DNA of 64,000 nt. It comes from JAJKIV01 sp036741775. Lineage in GTDB: Bacteria; Gemmatimonadota; Gemmatimonadetes; Gemmatimonadales; Gemmatimonadaceae. Numbering within the stretch: position 1 is the first letter of the stretch; each line of letters starts with the position of its first letter. Positions 17,085 to 25,358 of this stretch are shown in pieces. The notes under the pieces were generated by a model that worked only from the letters and a program-made list of their open reading frames with translations, did not search any database and had not been told where the DNA came from. The position numbers and the translations under genes are program-made. The stretch covers positions 1 to 64,000 of the forward strand of contig DAINRQ010000026.1 in assembly GCA_036741775.1 (NCBI GenBank), in the 5' to 3' direction.

Positions 17085-18140
17085 ATGACATTCACGCAAG
17101 CGATCCTTCTGGTTCTGCTGACGGGCGCCGTTGTCGTCGCTGCCGGTACACGCCTCGCGCGGAGCGCGGATGTAATCGCCGCGCGCACCCACCTCGGGGG
17201 GGCCTGGGTCGGTTCGGTGCTGCTCGCGGGGGCTACGTCTCTCCCGGAACTCACCACGGACATTGCGGCAGTCCGAATGGGCGCCGTGGATCTGGCCGCA
17301 GGGGATCTGTTCGGCAGCTCGATGGCCAACATGCTCATTCTCGCACTGGTCACGCTGTTGCCGTCGGGAGCCGAGCTGTTTCGCAGAGCGACGCTCGACC
17401 ATGTGCTCTACGCGGCGCTCGCCATTATCCTGACCGTCATTGCGGGGATCTGCGTGCTGGTCCGACCGACGTCGTCGTTTCTCTCGATCGGTATCGGACC
17501 CCTCCTGCTCGTCATCACCTACATGGTCGGCTCGCGTGCCGTGTTCAAGCACTCGGTGCTGGCTGAGCGCACGGTGGAGACGGCAGAGATGTCCTCCGGC
17601 GCGACACCCGCCGACAATGCGACCGCGGCCACCGAGCCGACGCCGTTGCCGTCCGTTCGCGCGGCGGGATTGACCTTCCTCGCGTCCGCCGTCGTGATTC
17701 TCATCGCGGCGCCGTTCTTCGCGCGATCGGCCGAAGCCATTGCCGCGATCACCGGGGTGGGCTCGACGTTCATCGGAACGTGGCTCGTCGGCTTCTCGAC
17801 CTCACTCCCCGAGCTTGTGACGTCGTTCGCAGCGGTACGGATGCGCGCGTATGACCTGGCGGTGGGAAACCTGTTCGGCAGCAACGCGTTCAATATGACC
17901 GTCTGGATCGTGCTCGACGCCGTTCATGGTCCCGGAACCATCTTCGGTGTCGTGAGTCCGGCCCATCTCGTTTCCGCGCTGGTTGCCGTTGGCCTGATGG
18001 GCATCGCCATCGCCGCTCTCGCCTACCGCGCGCAGGGACGTTTCACGCTGCTCGAGCCAAGCAGCGCTCTCATCGTCGTTGGGTACGTGGCGGGGCTCGG
18101 CCTCTTGCTGATGCAGAGCGCGGGGCGCGTCGGCCAGTGA
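17085..18140 (+). CDS. Na+/Ca2+ (cation/Ca2+) exchanger family protein
   Basis: A 351-residue integral membrane protein of the CaCA exchanger family, with about ten or eleven helices. The two inverted alpha repeats are clear: GSVLLAGATSLPELTTD with GDLFGSSMANM in the first half, and GTWLVGFSTSLPELVTSF with GNLFGSNAFNM in the second; the Glu in each SLPEL is the ion-binding residue of the family. A hydrophilic loop of about 35 residues separates the halves. The ATG at 17085 places the first helix at the N-terminus; the longer open frame upstream has no homology. No strong ribosome binding site is seen. It probably exports Ca2+ in exchange for H+ or Na+. Confidence 0.93.
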   Translation: MTFTQAILLVLLTGAVVVAAGTRLARSADVIAARTHLGGAWVGSVLLAGATSLPELTTDIAAVRMGAVDLAAGDLFGSSMANMLILALVTLLPSGAELFRRATLDHVLYAALAIILTVIAGICVLVRPTSSFLSIGIGPLLLVITYMVGSRAVFKHSVLAERTVETAEMSSGATPADNATAATEPTPLPSVRAAGLTFLASAVVILIAAPFFARSAEAIAAITGVGSTFIGTWLVGFSTSLPELVTSFAAVRMRAYDLAVGNLFGSNAFNMTVWIVLDAVHGPGTIFGVVSPAHLVSALVAVGLMGIAIAALAYRAQGRFTLLEPSSALIVVGYVAGLGLLLMQSAGRVGQ

Positions 18141-18197
18141 GCGTTTCGTCCATCGCTCGAGTGCTGTCGTCGGGGATGGATCGGCTCGGCGTGCCGG

Positions 18198-18530
18198 TTA
18201 GCGATGCGCGAACGCCTTCCGCCGGCGTTCCGTTTCCGTTTCGATGCGTCCGCACATGATGTCACAGAGGCGGAAGACGTCATCGCCCGCGAGCCCGTAG
18301 TAGACGTACAGCCCGTCCTTGCGACGCGTGACGAATCCAGCCGCGTGCAGCACCTGGAGGTGCTTCGAGACGTTCCCGATCGCGAGCCCGGTAGCGTCGA
18401 CAAGGTCGCCCACCGTTCGCTCGCCGCCGCGAAGCTCGTTCATGAGTTGGAGACGCGCGGGTTCGCCGAGCGCGCGAAAGCGCTCGGCGACCAGTTCGAT
18501 GGTGTCGGGGGTCAGACGCGTCTTTGCCAT
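18198..18530 (-). CDS. ArsR-family repressor
   Basis: A 110-residue winged-helix regulator: FRALGEPARLQLMNEL, recognition helix region GNVSKHLQVLHAAGFV and wing RRKDGLYVYYGL. The classical metal site ELCVC in helix 3 is absent. Two cysteines, Cys89 and Cys93 (LCDIMC), sit in the last helix and could form a disulfide or polysulfide switch, as known for persulfide-sensing ArsR proteins such as BigR and SqrR, although the Cys positions differ. It is the last gene after the persulfide dioxygenase and rhodanese genes on the same strand, which supports a sulfide or persulfide signal. Confidence 0.92.
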   Translation of the reverse strand: MAKTRLTPDTIELVAERFRALGEPARLQLMNELRGGERTVGDLVDATGLAIGNVSKHLQVLHAAGFVTRRKDGLYVYYGLAGDDVFRLCDIMCGRIETETERRRKAFAHR

Positions 18531-18549
18531 AGTCTCTGGGAAAAGGCTA

Positions 18550-20070
18550 TCAAGGAGTCTGCACGCTGGGCCCGACCGACGCGAGGTGTTCGTCCTCGCC
18601 GGGAGCCGGACTCCGGCTCGAATCCCAAGCGATCGAGTCGCCGGCGTTGGCGACGGATGGGAGTGCTGCTCGCTCCCAGGCCGCGTACCCGCCTGTCATG
18701 TTCAGCACGTTCGTCACGCCCCGTGCCCGGAGCACGCTCGCCGCGATGGACGACCGGGCCCCAGCCTGACAGTACACGATGAGCGGCTTGTCGGGAGGAA
18801 GCTCGCCTAACGCGGAGGACAGGTAGCCGAGCGGCACATTTCGTACGCCGGGCAGATGCCCCGCCTCCCACTCGGCACGCCCGCGGACGTCGATCACCGT
18901 GGCCTCGCCTCGCTCGAGCATCGCGGCCGCGTCAGCCACCGTCGTCTGCGGTATGGTGTCGAGGGTCCCTCCAGTCGCGGCCCACGCGTCGATGGCCCGC
19001 GCGCCAACGACGCCGGCTACCCGATCGAGACCGATCGTCGCCAGGTCGTGAACCGCGGTCTCGACGCACCCCTGGCAGTGCTCGTCGACGATCAGGTAGA
19101 CGTCCCGGTCGTACGGCAGCAACCAGCCAGCCCACGTGGTGAAGCCCGAGTCGAGCGGAATGTTGATCGTGCCGGGGACGTGGCCCGCCGCGAACATCGC
19201 GGCAGGTCGCGTGTCAACGACCATTGCTCCCTGTTGCCGCAGCGTGCGGAGGGACTCGACAGGCAGATGTGGCGGTACATCGAAGCCGCCGAGCAGCCGC
19301 GGGCCCTCCTTGTTGAGGCGCTTCATCTCCGCGAAGTAGCGGGGCGGCTCGGGCTGACCGGCCAGGACCGAACGCACGAACTCGTCCTCGTCCGTGATCG
19401 CGAGGCCCCAATTCGCGAGGCGCTCGTATCCGACCGTTGACGAAGCGACGGCTCCCAACGCCTTGCCGCAGGCCGACCCGGCGCCATGCCCTGGCCATAC
19501 CTGCAGATGGTCCGGGAGCTTCCTGAATCGTTCGAGCGAGTGAAAGAGCGTGCGCGCAGCGGATTCCATGGTGTTCGCGTAGCCCGCGGCGCGCTCGAGC
19601 AGGTCTGGACGACCAACGTCGCCCACGAAGACGAAGTCTCCAGTGAGAATGCCCCACGGTCCGGCGCCGGCCAGGGTGTCGGTAACGAGGAAGCTGAGAT
19701 GCTCGGGCGTGTGCCCGGGCGTGTGCAACACCTCGAGCTCGATGTTGCCGACGAGGAACGTGTCGCCATCCTTCAGCAGGCGCGCCTTCGCGTCCGCCGC
19801 GTAGGCGTACTTCCACTCCGCATCGCCTTCATCCGAGAGGAGGAGCTGGGCGCCGGTTCGCGCCGCGAGTTCTCGCGCTCCGCTCACGAAGTCCGCATGA
19901 ATGTGCGTCTCGGTCACGTGCGTCACACGCAGCCCCTCGGTTTCGGCGGCGGCAATGAACTGCTCGACGTCGCGATTGGGGTCGACCACGACCGCCGCGC
20001 CCGTGCGCTGGCAGCCGATCAGATAGCTCGCCTGAGCGAGCTTGGTGTCATAGAAGCGCTTGAAGAACAT
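18550..20070 (-). CDS. persulfide dioxygenase-rhodanese fusion (CstB-like)
   Basis: A 506-residue enzyme. Residues 1-240 are a metallo-beta-lactamase-fold persulfide dioxygenase: THIHADFVSG, HTPGHTPEHL and GDFVFVGDVGRPDLL give the iron ligands and glutathione-type signature, and WPGHGAGSACG closes the site. Two rhodanese domains follow. The first, about 265-365, has no standard active-site Cys loop (VDEHCQGC is the nearest). The second, about 375-470, has VYCQAGARS with the catalytic Cys. Such fusions oxidise persulfide sulfur to sulfite or thiosulfate in the cytoplasm. It lies between a rhodanese-DUF2892 gene (34-base gap) and the arsR gene (19-base gap) in one operon. Confidence 0.94.
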   Translation of the reverse strand: MFFKRFYDTKLAQASYLIGCQRTGAAVVVDPNRDVEQFIAAAETEGLRVTHVTETHIHADFVSGARELAARTGAQLLLSDEGDAEWKYAYAADAKARLLKDGDTFLVGNIELEVLHTPGHTPEHLSFLVTDTLAGAGPWGILTGDFVFVGDVGRPDLLERAAGYANTMESAARTLFHSLERFRKLPDHLQVWPGHGAGSACGKALGAVASSTVGYERLANWGLAITDEDEFVRSVLAGQPEPPRYFAEMKRLNKEGPRLLGGFDVPPHLPVESLRTLRQQGAMVVDTRPAAMFAAGHVPGTINIPLDSGFTTWAGWLLPYDRDVYLIVDEHCQGCVETAVHDLATIGLDRVAGVVGARAIDAWAATGGTLDTIPQTTVADAAAMLERGEATVIDVRGRAEWEAGHLPGVRNVPLGYLSSALGELPPDKPLIVYCQAGARSSIAASVLRARGVTNVLNMTGGYAAWERAALPSVANAGDSIAWDSSRSPAPGEDEHLASVGPSVQTP

Positions 20071-20104
20071 CAGAAAATCTCCGAGTGGGAGTCGCGCCCT
20101 GAGC

Positions 20105-20725
20105 TCAGTGAGCGGATGCGGCCGTGCGCGCGCCGCTGTCGGGACGGGCGCCCGTCGTCAGTGCGCGCACCATCGTTGGCACATCGCAGCTCGCTGGGCG
20201 GTTGTAGGGAAGTCGGCCGAGCAGTATTCCCAGCATACATGTGTCGATGATCGCGGCGAACATGAGCCCTGACCCAACGAGGGCGGGAAGTATCGCGAAC
20301 AACGGGTGCACGAAGAGCGCGAGGACCCCTCCTAACGCGGACAAGGCACCGGCGGCGAACCGGACCTGGCGCTCGAGCGACACGCGAGGGGTGCCTTCGC
20401 GCACGGGCTGGCCTGCGGCCACCCATGCGGTCATGCCGCCGTCGAGCACGTGGAGGTTCGTCATGCCCGTGGAGCGGAGCGCTTCCTCCGCCTTGCGGGC
20501 ACGTTGTCCGGAGCGGCACACCAGTACGACGGGGTCGGTCACGTTGGCGCGGATCTCGGCGCCGTGCTCGCCTAACGTGTCGAGTGGCACGTTGTAGGCG
20601 CCGGCGATGTGCTGTGCCTCGAACTCGGCTGGAGTGCGGACGTCGAGGAGTCTCGCGTTCGCGTTGTGGTCTCGCAGTTGTACCAGCTCAGCTGGCTGAA
20701 GCAGGAACGGGGAGGAAAACGACAT
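20105..20725 (-). CDS. rhodanese domain protein with DUF2892-type membrane tail
   Basis: A 206-residue protein. Residues about 10-105 are a rhodanese domain with active-site loop VCRSGQRA, whose Cys carries a persulfide during sulfur transfer. Residues 120-175 are DUF2892-like, with two hydrophobic helices (FAAGALSALGGVLALFV and a second ending CMLGILLGRLPYN), anchoring it in the membrane. First gene of the persulfide operon. I prefer the Met at 20725; the longer option at 20752 would run through the AT-rich promoter. Only 12 bases separate this ATG from a TATTAT box and there is no Shine-Dalgarno, so the mRNA may be leaderless. Confidence 0.9.
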   Translation of the reverse strand: MSFSSPFLLQPAELVQLRDHNANARLLDVRTPAEFEAQHIAGAYNVPLDTLGEHGAEIRANVTDPVVLVCRSGQRARKAEEALRSTGMTNLHVLDGGMTAWVAAGQPVREGTPRVSLERQVRFAAGALSALGGVLALFVHPLFAILPALVGSGLMFAAIIDTCMLGILLGRLPYNRPASCDVPTMVRALTTGARPDSGARTAASAH

Positions 20726-20734
20726 GGACGTCTC

Positions 20735-20775
20735 GTATAATAGAGTAATCAACTAAATAGTAGAATACGCCAGGA
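20735..20775 (-). promoter_or_regulatory. AT-rich promoter/operator of the persulfide operon
   Basis: About 40 bases of very AT-rich DNA stand out in GC-rich surroundings. On the minus strand TATTAT (20737-20742) could serve as -10 for the rhodanese gene; the -35 is weak. GTAT and ATAC flank the stretch, and AGT-N5-ACT occurs inside, so an imperfect operator for the operon's ArsR protein is plausible but unproven. Confidence 0.45.
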
Positions 20776-20791
20776 AATCGTGTCCGTCAAC

Positions 20792-20814
20792 CCTCGGCCG
20801 AGGTTGGGCCGAGG
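20792..20814. terminator. hairpin in the rhodanese-OsmC intergenic region
   Basis: CCTCGGCC, loop GAGGTTG, GGCCGAGG: eight perfect pairs, followed after AAAA by a second small hairpin CGCTG...CAGCG whose loop holds TTTTT. It lies between two divergent genes, so its role is unclear; it could terminate antisense or leader transcription. Confidence 0.35.
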
Positions 20815-21011
20815 AAAACGCTGGGCTTTTTCAGCGGTGATCCAGCATCACGGTTGTCAGCGGCTTCCCGACACGTGAGAGCACTATCTCCGATAGCGGT
20901 GGTTCAGAGCTTCGCGATCATGCGGCTGCAGCCCAGTCCGCCTCGGTCGGGAAACGCCTCACACGCCACTCGTCGTGTGCCTGACGGACGTGGTCCGCTC
21001 GGGGGTGTAGC

Positions 21012-21551
21012 ATGGTAGCAGTCATTTCTTCCGAGCCGAGTATGCCTCCCGTGACCGCCCCCGATCCGACCGCGCCGGCGTGTGCCGATCAGCCACCGCC
21101 GCCCGCAACGCGAGCGGACCACGACTTCATGGTCGCGCTGACCCTGGGGTCCGACTTCCGACAGACAGTGGACTTCGGCCTCCCGGGCGTCGCGCCGCTC
21201 ACCATCGATGAACCGCCGCCCATGGGCGGGGGTGCCGGGCCGAACCCGGCGCGGCTTCTCGCGAGCGCCGTCGGCAGCTGTCTCGCCGCCAGCCTGACGT
21301 TCTGCATGCGCAAGGCACGGCTCGACGTTCACGGCGTGGAGACGTCCGTGCGCGGAACCTTCGAGCGAAACGCGCGCGGGCGGTTGCGGATCGCGAGCCT
21401 TCACGTGAGGCTCGAGCCGATCGTCCCGGAGGACCAGCACGACCGGGTGCCCCGCTGCCTGGCCCTGTTCGAGGAGTTCTGCGTCGTCACGGCGAGCGTG
21501 CGGCGCGGCGTGCCGACCACCGTGGAGGTCGTGCCGACGGCGCCGGCCTGA
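21012..21551 (+). CDS. OsmC-family protein
   Basis: A 179-residue protein of the OsmC/Ohr fold, a thiol-dependent peroxidase or persulfide-handling family in the cytoplasm. The first Cys lies in SAVGSCLAASLTFCMRKA, the usual position on the long helix, and the second in FEEFCVVTASVRRG. The N-terminal 35 residues are Pro/Ala-rich and unconserved; Met11 is an alternative start, but GGGGGTG before 21012 supports the longer form. It is divergent from the persulfide operon, and OsmC proteins often accompany such operons, so it probably acts in the same sulfur stress response. Confidence 0.9.
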   Translation: MVAVISSEPSMPPVTAPDPTAPACADQPPPPATRADHDFMVALTLGSDFRQTVDFGLPGVAPLTIDEPPPMGGGAGPNPARLLASAVGSCLAASLTFCMRKARLDVHGVETSVRGTFERNARGRLRIASLHVRLEPIVPEDQHDRVPRCLALFEEFCVVTASVRRGVPTTVEVVPTAPA

Positions 21552-21783
21552 CGTTTCGACCCGACCTCACTACAACGACATGCCTAACGGGAGCACCAGT
21601 CGCTCGCACGAACGAACGACACACGCACGATGGCCTAACGCGCCTCCTGCCGCGTCGGGTCACGTCCGGAACCGGTGTCGGGTTTTCGAGGGTAGCGGCC
21701 ACAGGTGATCACGCCGGGAAACGCCGGACAGCCATTCGGGTCATGCCTCTCAGCGAGCGCGGAACGGTCCTGTATCGTCAACC
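21552..21783. other. intergenic, two copies of the GCCTAACG 8-mer
   Basis: No gene is seen. Two GCCTAACG copies lie within 55 bases of each other, near 21583 and 21634, the closest pair in the window. Confidence 0.6.
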
Positions 21784-22557
21784 ATGCCTCAGGCAATCAC
21801 CATCGCGGCGCCCAACTCTGGCTTCTGGCAGACGTCTAGACCGATCGGCGGCCTTCGGGACTTCGCGTCCCAGGATTCGACGCTCGAGGGCTTGCGCCAG
21901 GCGATCACCGGCCAGGGCTGGGCAGGGTTTTCCGATCTCCCGCTTCTCGTTAGGGCGCTGCTCGCGCTGGTGTTGGCGTCGGTGCTCGGCGCCGTCGTTG
22001 CGTACCACCCCCGGAGCCAGCGCACGGTGGATCGTATCGTCGAAGTCGAAGCGCAGAAAGCCTACGTGATGTATGCGGCCATTGGCGCGCTGACGGGAAT
22101 CATGGTGCTGCGATACGGCCTGGTGGTGGGGTTCGTGCTCTTCGGTATCGGAGGCCTGATCCGATTCCGTAGCGAGGTCGGTTCTGCGCCGATGACGGGG
22201 CGACTCATCTTCGTGACACTCGTCGGGCTCGCCTGCGGTCTCGACCTACCGCATCTCGCGATCCTCGCGACGGCGTTCGCATTTGCGCTCATCGCCGTGC
22301 TGGACGCAAACGTCACGTACCAGATCACCGTGAAGGGGCTCGCCGTCGGCTCCATCGAAGCGGCGGCGCACGCTTACCGCACTCTCCTCGAGCGCGAGGA
22401 CTGTCGGGTCATTGGCGACCGCAAGCACTTCTCACGCGGCAGCGTGGATCTCGTCTTTCGAGCGCCGCATCGCGTGACACGCGACCGGCTCGATCAGGTC
22501 CTGGCGACCGAGATCCCGGCTGACGTCAGGGGCGCGCTCGACTGGGAAGCGGAATGA
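21784..22557 (+). CDS. MgtC/DUF4956-like membrane protein
   Basis: A 257-residue protein with an N-terminal soluble part of 50 residues, then four to five transmembrane helices between about 55 and 185 (LLALVLASVLGAVVAY, YVMYAAIGALTGIMVLRYGL, then a conserved GLIRFRSEVG loop, LIFVTLVGLACGLDL and a further helix). The GxxRFR loop and helix order match DUF4956 and, more loosely, MgtC. The C-terminal 60 residues form a small soluble domain. Function is unknown; MgtC relatives act in Mg2+ limitation and acid stress. The last 64 bases overlap the convergent serine hydrolase gene. Confidence 0.75.
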   Translation: MPQAITIAAPNSGFWQTSRPIGGLRDFASQDSTLEGLRQAITGQGWAGFSDLPLLVRALLALVLASVLGAVVAYHPRSQRTVDRIVEVEAQKAYVMYAAIGALTGIMVLRYGLVVGFVLFGIGGLIRFRSEVGSAPMTGRLIFVTLVGLACGLDLPHLAILATAFAFALIAVLDANVTYQITVKGLAVGSIEAAAHAYRTLLEREDCRVIGDRKHFSRGSVDLVFRAPHRVTRDRLDQVLATEIPADVRGALDWEAE

Positions 22558-23741
22558 GGCAGCGGACGCCTTACCGCACGGTACACCGCATCACGTAGCG
22601 CCTTCTCGCGCGGATCATCCACCAGGTAGAAATCCATCTTGTTCATCACGTATGCGTAGCCGAGGTGCGCGTCGGGATCGGCGAACGCGAACGACCCGCC
22701 CGCTCCGGGCGCACCCAACGCGCGAGGACTCGACCCGAACGACACATCCGGGCCCGGTCGCAGGAAGCCCAGCGAGAAGTAGGACGGGATGCCGAGTACT
22801 TCGTCCTTGGGGCGCGCCACTTCTGGCGGCGCGGTCACGCGGGCGAACGTCTCCGGCGTGATCCCGAGCTCGGCACCTCCCTCGGCGAACGCGGCGTACG
22901 CGCGGGCGATCGCCCGTGCCGTGCCCACGCCGTTGCCGGCCGGCACCTCGGCCTCGAGGTAGCGTCGGTCGTTCGGGTCGGCGGCCAGTCCCGCGAACGA
23001 CCGGCGGAGCAGCGAGCCCGGAGCGATCATCTTCAACGTGACCGCGGGCGGCGTGTAGCGCAGCGCCCGGAGGCCGCGGGTCGGGGACAGCGTCTGGAGT
23101 GTGGCGAGTCGCTCGTTAGGGACCTCACGCGGGAGCCCGATATAGAACTCCAGTCCCAGCGGTACGGCAATCTCCTCGTGGAAGAAGCGGCCGAGCGTGC
23201 GGTGCGCGGGGTCCACGCGGCGCAGGATCTCCTGCATGTAGAGGCCCACCGTCATCGTGTGGTAGCCGTGACGTGTTCCCGGGGGCCACGCGGGCTTCTG
23301 GCGGGCGAGCACATGCGCGACGGCATCCAGGTCCCGGAGCTTCTCGATCGTCAGCTTCTCATCCAGCAGCACGAGCCCGGCCTCGTGGCCGAGCAACTGA
23401 CGAACCGTGACGGAGGACTTGCCGTTCTGCGCGAACTCCGGCCAGTAGCGAACGACGGGCGCGTCGTAGTCGAGCCACCCGCGCGCATTGGCCACGGCCA
23501 GCGTCATTGCAGACAGGCCCTTGGTCGTGGAGTTGACGACGACCATCGTGTCCTCATTCCAGGGCTCATCGCTATCGGGCGTGCGACGACCGCCCCAGAG
23601 GTCGACTACCTTCTCGCCGTGCCAGTACGCAGCGATGGCCGCGCCGATCTCACCGCGTTCGGCGAAGTTGCGCTCGAACTCTGTTCGTACCTCCTCGAAC
23701 CCCGGCGCGACCAGGCCATCGACGTGAGCTTTCGCTGTCAT
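22494..23741 (-). CDS. serine beta-lactamase/esterase-family hydrolase
   Basis: A 415-residue protein of the class C beta-lactamase/EstB type. The nucleophile motif is STTK at 71-74, and the second motif is around Tyr161 (GYHTMT, in place of YxN). A late glycine-rich part (GAPGAGGSFAFADP) marks the beta3-strand region. There is no signal peptide, so it is probably a cytoplasmic esterase or peptidase and not a resistance enzyme. Its start overlaps the DUF6064 stop by four bases, so the two are co-translated. Its own 3' end overlaps the convergent membrane protein gene. Confidence 0.9.
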   Translation of the reverse strand: MTAKAHVDGLVAPGFEEVRTEFERNFAERGEIGAAIAAYWHGEKVVDLWGGRRTPDSDEPWNEDTMVVVNSTTKGLSAMTLAVANARGWLDYDAPVVRYWPEFAQNGKSSVTVRQLLGHEAGLVLLDEKLTIEKLRDLDAVAHVLARQKPAWPPGTRHGYHTMTVGLYMQEILRRVDPAHRTLGRFFHEEIAVPLGLEFYIGLPREVPNERLATLQTLSPTRGLRALRYTPPAVTLKMIAPGSLLRRSFAGLAADPNDRRYLEAEVPAGNGVGTARAIARAYAAFAEGGAELGITPETFARVTAPPEVARPKDEVLGIPSYFSLGFLRPGPDVSFGSSPRALGAPGAGGSFAFADPDAHLGYAYVMNKMDFYLVDDPREKALRDAVYRAVRRPLPHSASQSSAPLTSAGISVART

Positions 23742-24424
23742 CGTAACACTCCTCTGACCGGTACGACTGACGTCGAAGAAGCGTTAGGCCGAGTGCTGAA
23801 ACCGGACCTGCGACTCATCGCGATCACTAGCAGTGCCGCGATCGGAAGGCCGATATCCTCCGCCATCCCGAGGTTGACGGCCGCGGAGAGGCCGACGATC
23901 GCCCAGACGACGGGAATCACGAGGAGCCGCCAGGATACCGTCGCTCCGGCCCACAGCAGCAACCCGAGCGTGAAGATGGTCGTGGGACACGGCACGCCGA
24001 ACGTCGGAGCCTCGGGGTACCGATGGCCGAGGAGGTAGCCCAGGGCCGGATATCCGATCAGCGCATAGGCGATGAGGCCGCCGCCGAGCGCACGGCGCGT
24101 CGTCGTTCGCGGACGGTAGTCGAGCCGGCCTGGCCTCCACGCAAACCACGCGAACAGCAGTGCCTGCGCCGCGAAGAGAGCGGCGAAAACGATGGCCGTA
24201 CCGGTCGCCCTCCTGAAGAACGCGAAGTGGTACGCTGAAGCTACCCACAGCCACAGGAGTGCGAGAATCGCATTGACCTGCCGGTTATCGGCCGGGCGGC
24301 CGCGCAGCGAGAATCCGACTGCCGCAAAGGCCAACAGGATGAGCAGCCATTGCGCCGGCCACACCGCCTCGTTGTAGTCGCGGAAGACGTTCAGAAACTG
24401 CTCGACAGTGAATGGCATCTGCAT
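23738..24424 (-). CDS. DUF6064-family membrane protein
   Basis: A 228-residue membrane protein with about seven helices, starting with the family-like MPFTVEQFLNVFRDYNEAVWP. Hydrophobic segments include WLLILLAFAAVGFSL, ILALLWLWVASAYHFAFF, IVFAALFAAQALLFAWFAW and WLLVIPV-type stretches near the end. The family has no known function. The stop overlaps the start of the hydrolase gene by four bases; the gene upstream (DUF998) ends 10 bases before its start, so three genes probably form one operon. Confidence 0.82.
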   Translation of the reverse strand: MQMPFTVEQFLNVFRDYNEAVWPAQWLLILLAFAAVGFSLRGRPADNRQVNAILALLWLWVASAYHFAFFRRATGTAIVFAALFAAQALLFAWFAWRPGRLDYRPRTTTRRALGGGLIAYALIGYPALGYLLGHRYPEAPTFGVPCPTTIFTLGLLLWAGATVSWRLLVIPVVWAIVGLSAAVNLGMAEDIGLPIAALLVIAMSRRSGFSTRPNASSTSVVPVRGVLR

Positions 24425-24434
24425 ACGAACCCCC

Positions 24435-25130
24435 TTACCAGGATGGGCGCGACGGACGCCTCAGAAGCGCGACGGCCAGCACACCGAACCAGAGCATGGA
24501 CGAGTAGATCAGCACGCGCTCGATGATGCCGAAGCCCGGGGTTGGCTGGCCCGCGGCAAGGAGGGCGCCGTAGCGACCTGACACGGCACCGAGCGCGATC
24601 ATCGTCGCGAGCGTCGCGAACGAGTAGATGCGGAATCGCTTGCCGAGCGCGAACGCGCCGAACCCGATGGCGAGAAGCGTGAGCGCCACGAGCACGCCGG
24701 TCAGCACGATGTGTGGCGTGTCGCCAGCGACGGTACCGACACCTCGCGGGTGCATTTCGAAGAGAGTGGGACCGGTGAAGCCAGCGATCGTGTACGCGAT
24801 CAGCAACGCACCCGTGATCCGCAGCGCGCGGTTGCGCCCAGCTGCCTCGCGGAAGACTCCAACGGCGAACGCGAGCGCCAGAACGCCGCTCGCGATGAAC
24901 AGCGGGTCGACGAACGCTTCGGACGGTGCGCCGGTCGCCATTAGCTCGCTGACCGCCTGCGACGTGAAGCTGTAGCCCTCGTATCGAAGGCCGCCGAGGA
25001 TGTCGGTCGCGACATACAGCAGCGACGAGACGATGCCGCACGCGAGCAGGATGTGTCGGACGAGCGCTCCGGTCTGGCTCATCCGCGAGACCGGGGAGCG
25101 TTGAGCTCGTGTGATCCCGATCGACGTCAT
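24435..25130 (-). CDS. DUF998-family membrane protein
   Basis: A 231-residue protein with six or seven transmembrane helices. DUF998 hallmarks are LLYVATDILGGLRYEGYS followed by SQAVSELMATGAPS, and later GFTGPTLFEMHPRGV. The start at 25130 has GGAGGG six bases upstream and begins just before the first helix; the open frame continues far upstream, but that part is antisense to the universal stress protein gene and is not real. Head of the DUF998-DUF6064-hydrolase operon. Role unknown. Confidence 0.88.
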   Translation of the reverse strand: MTSIGITRAQRSPVSRMSQTGALVRHILLACGIVSSLLYVATDILGGLRYEGYSFTSQAVSELMATGAPSEAFVDPLFIASGVLALAFAVGVFREAAGRNRALRITGALLIAYTIAGFTGPTLFEMHPRGVGTVAGDTPHIVLTGVLVALTLLAIGFGAFALGKRFRIYSFATLATMIALGAVSGRYGALLAAGQPTPGFGIIERVLIYSSMLWFGVLAVALLRRPSRPSW

Positions 25131-25358
25131 TGCGCCCTCCGCGATAGCGCCCGCGTCCACCGCGCGGACTACACTCAAGATCGTGCGGCGAGCGTACGTT
25201 GTCTGTCGTCTAAACGCGTGCCTTGGGTCAGGGCACGCCCGACTACACGCGCGCGGAAGCACACGACAGAGCTTGCTTCCTGCCGTAGTACTCGTGTTCT
25301 TCGTGGTGGGCTCACCCGACTGGCTCCGGATGGCACGTTCTCGATGCGCGAGTGACCA

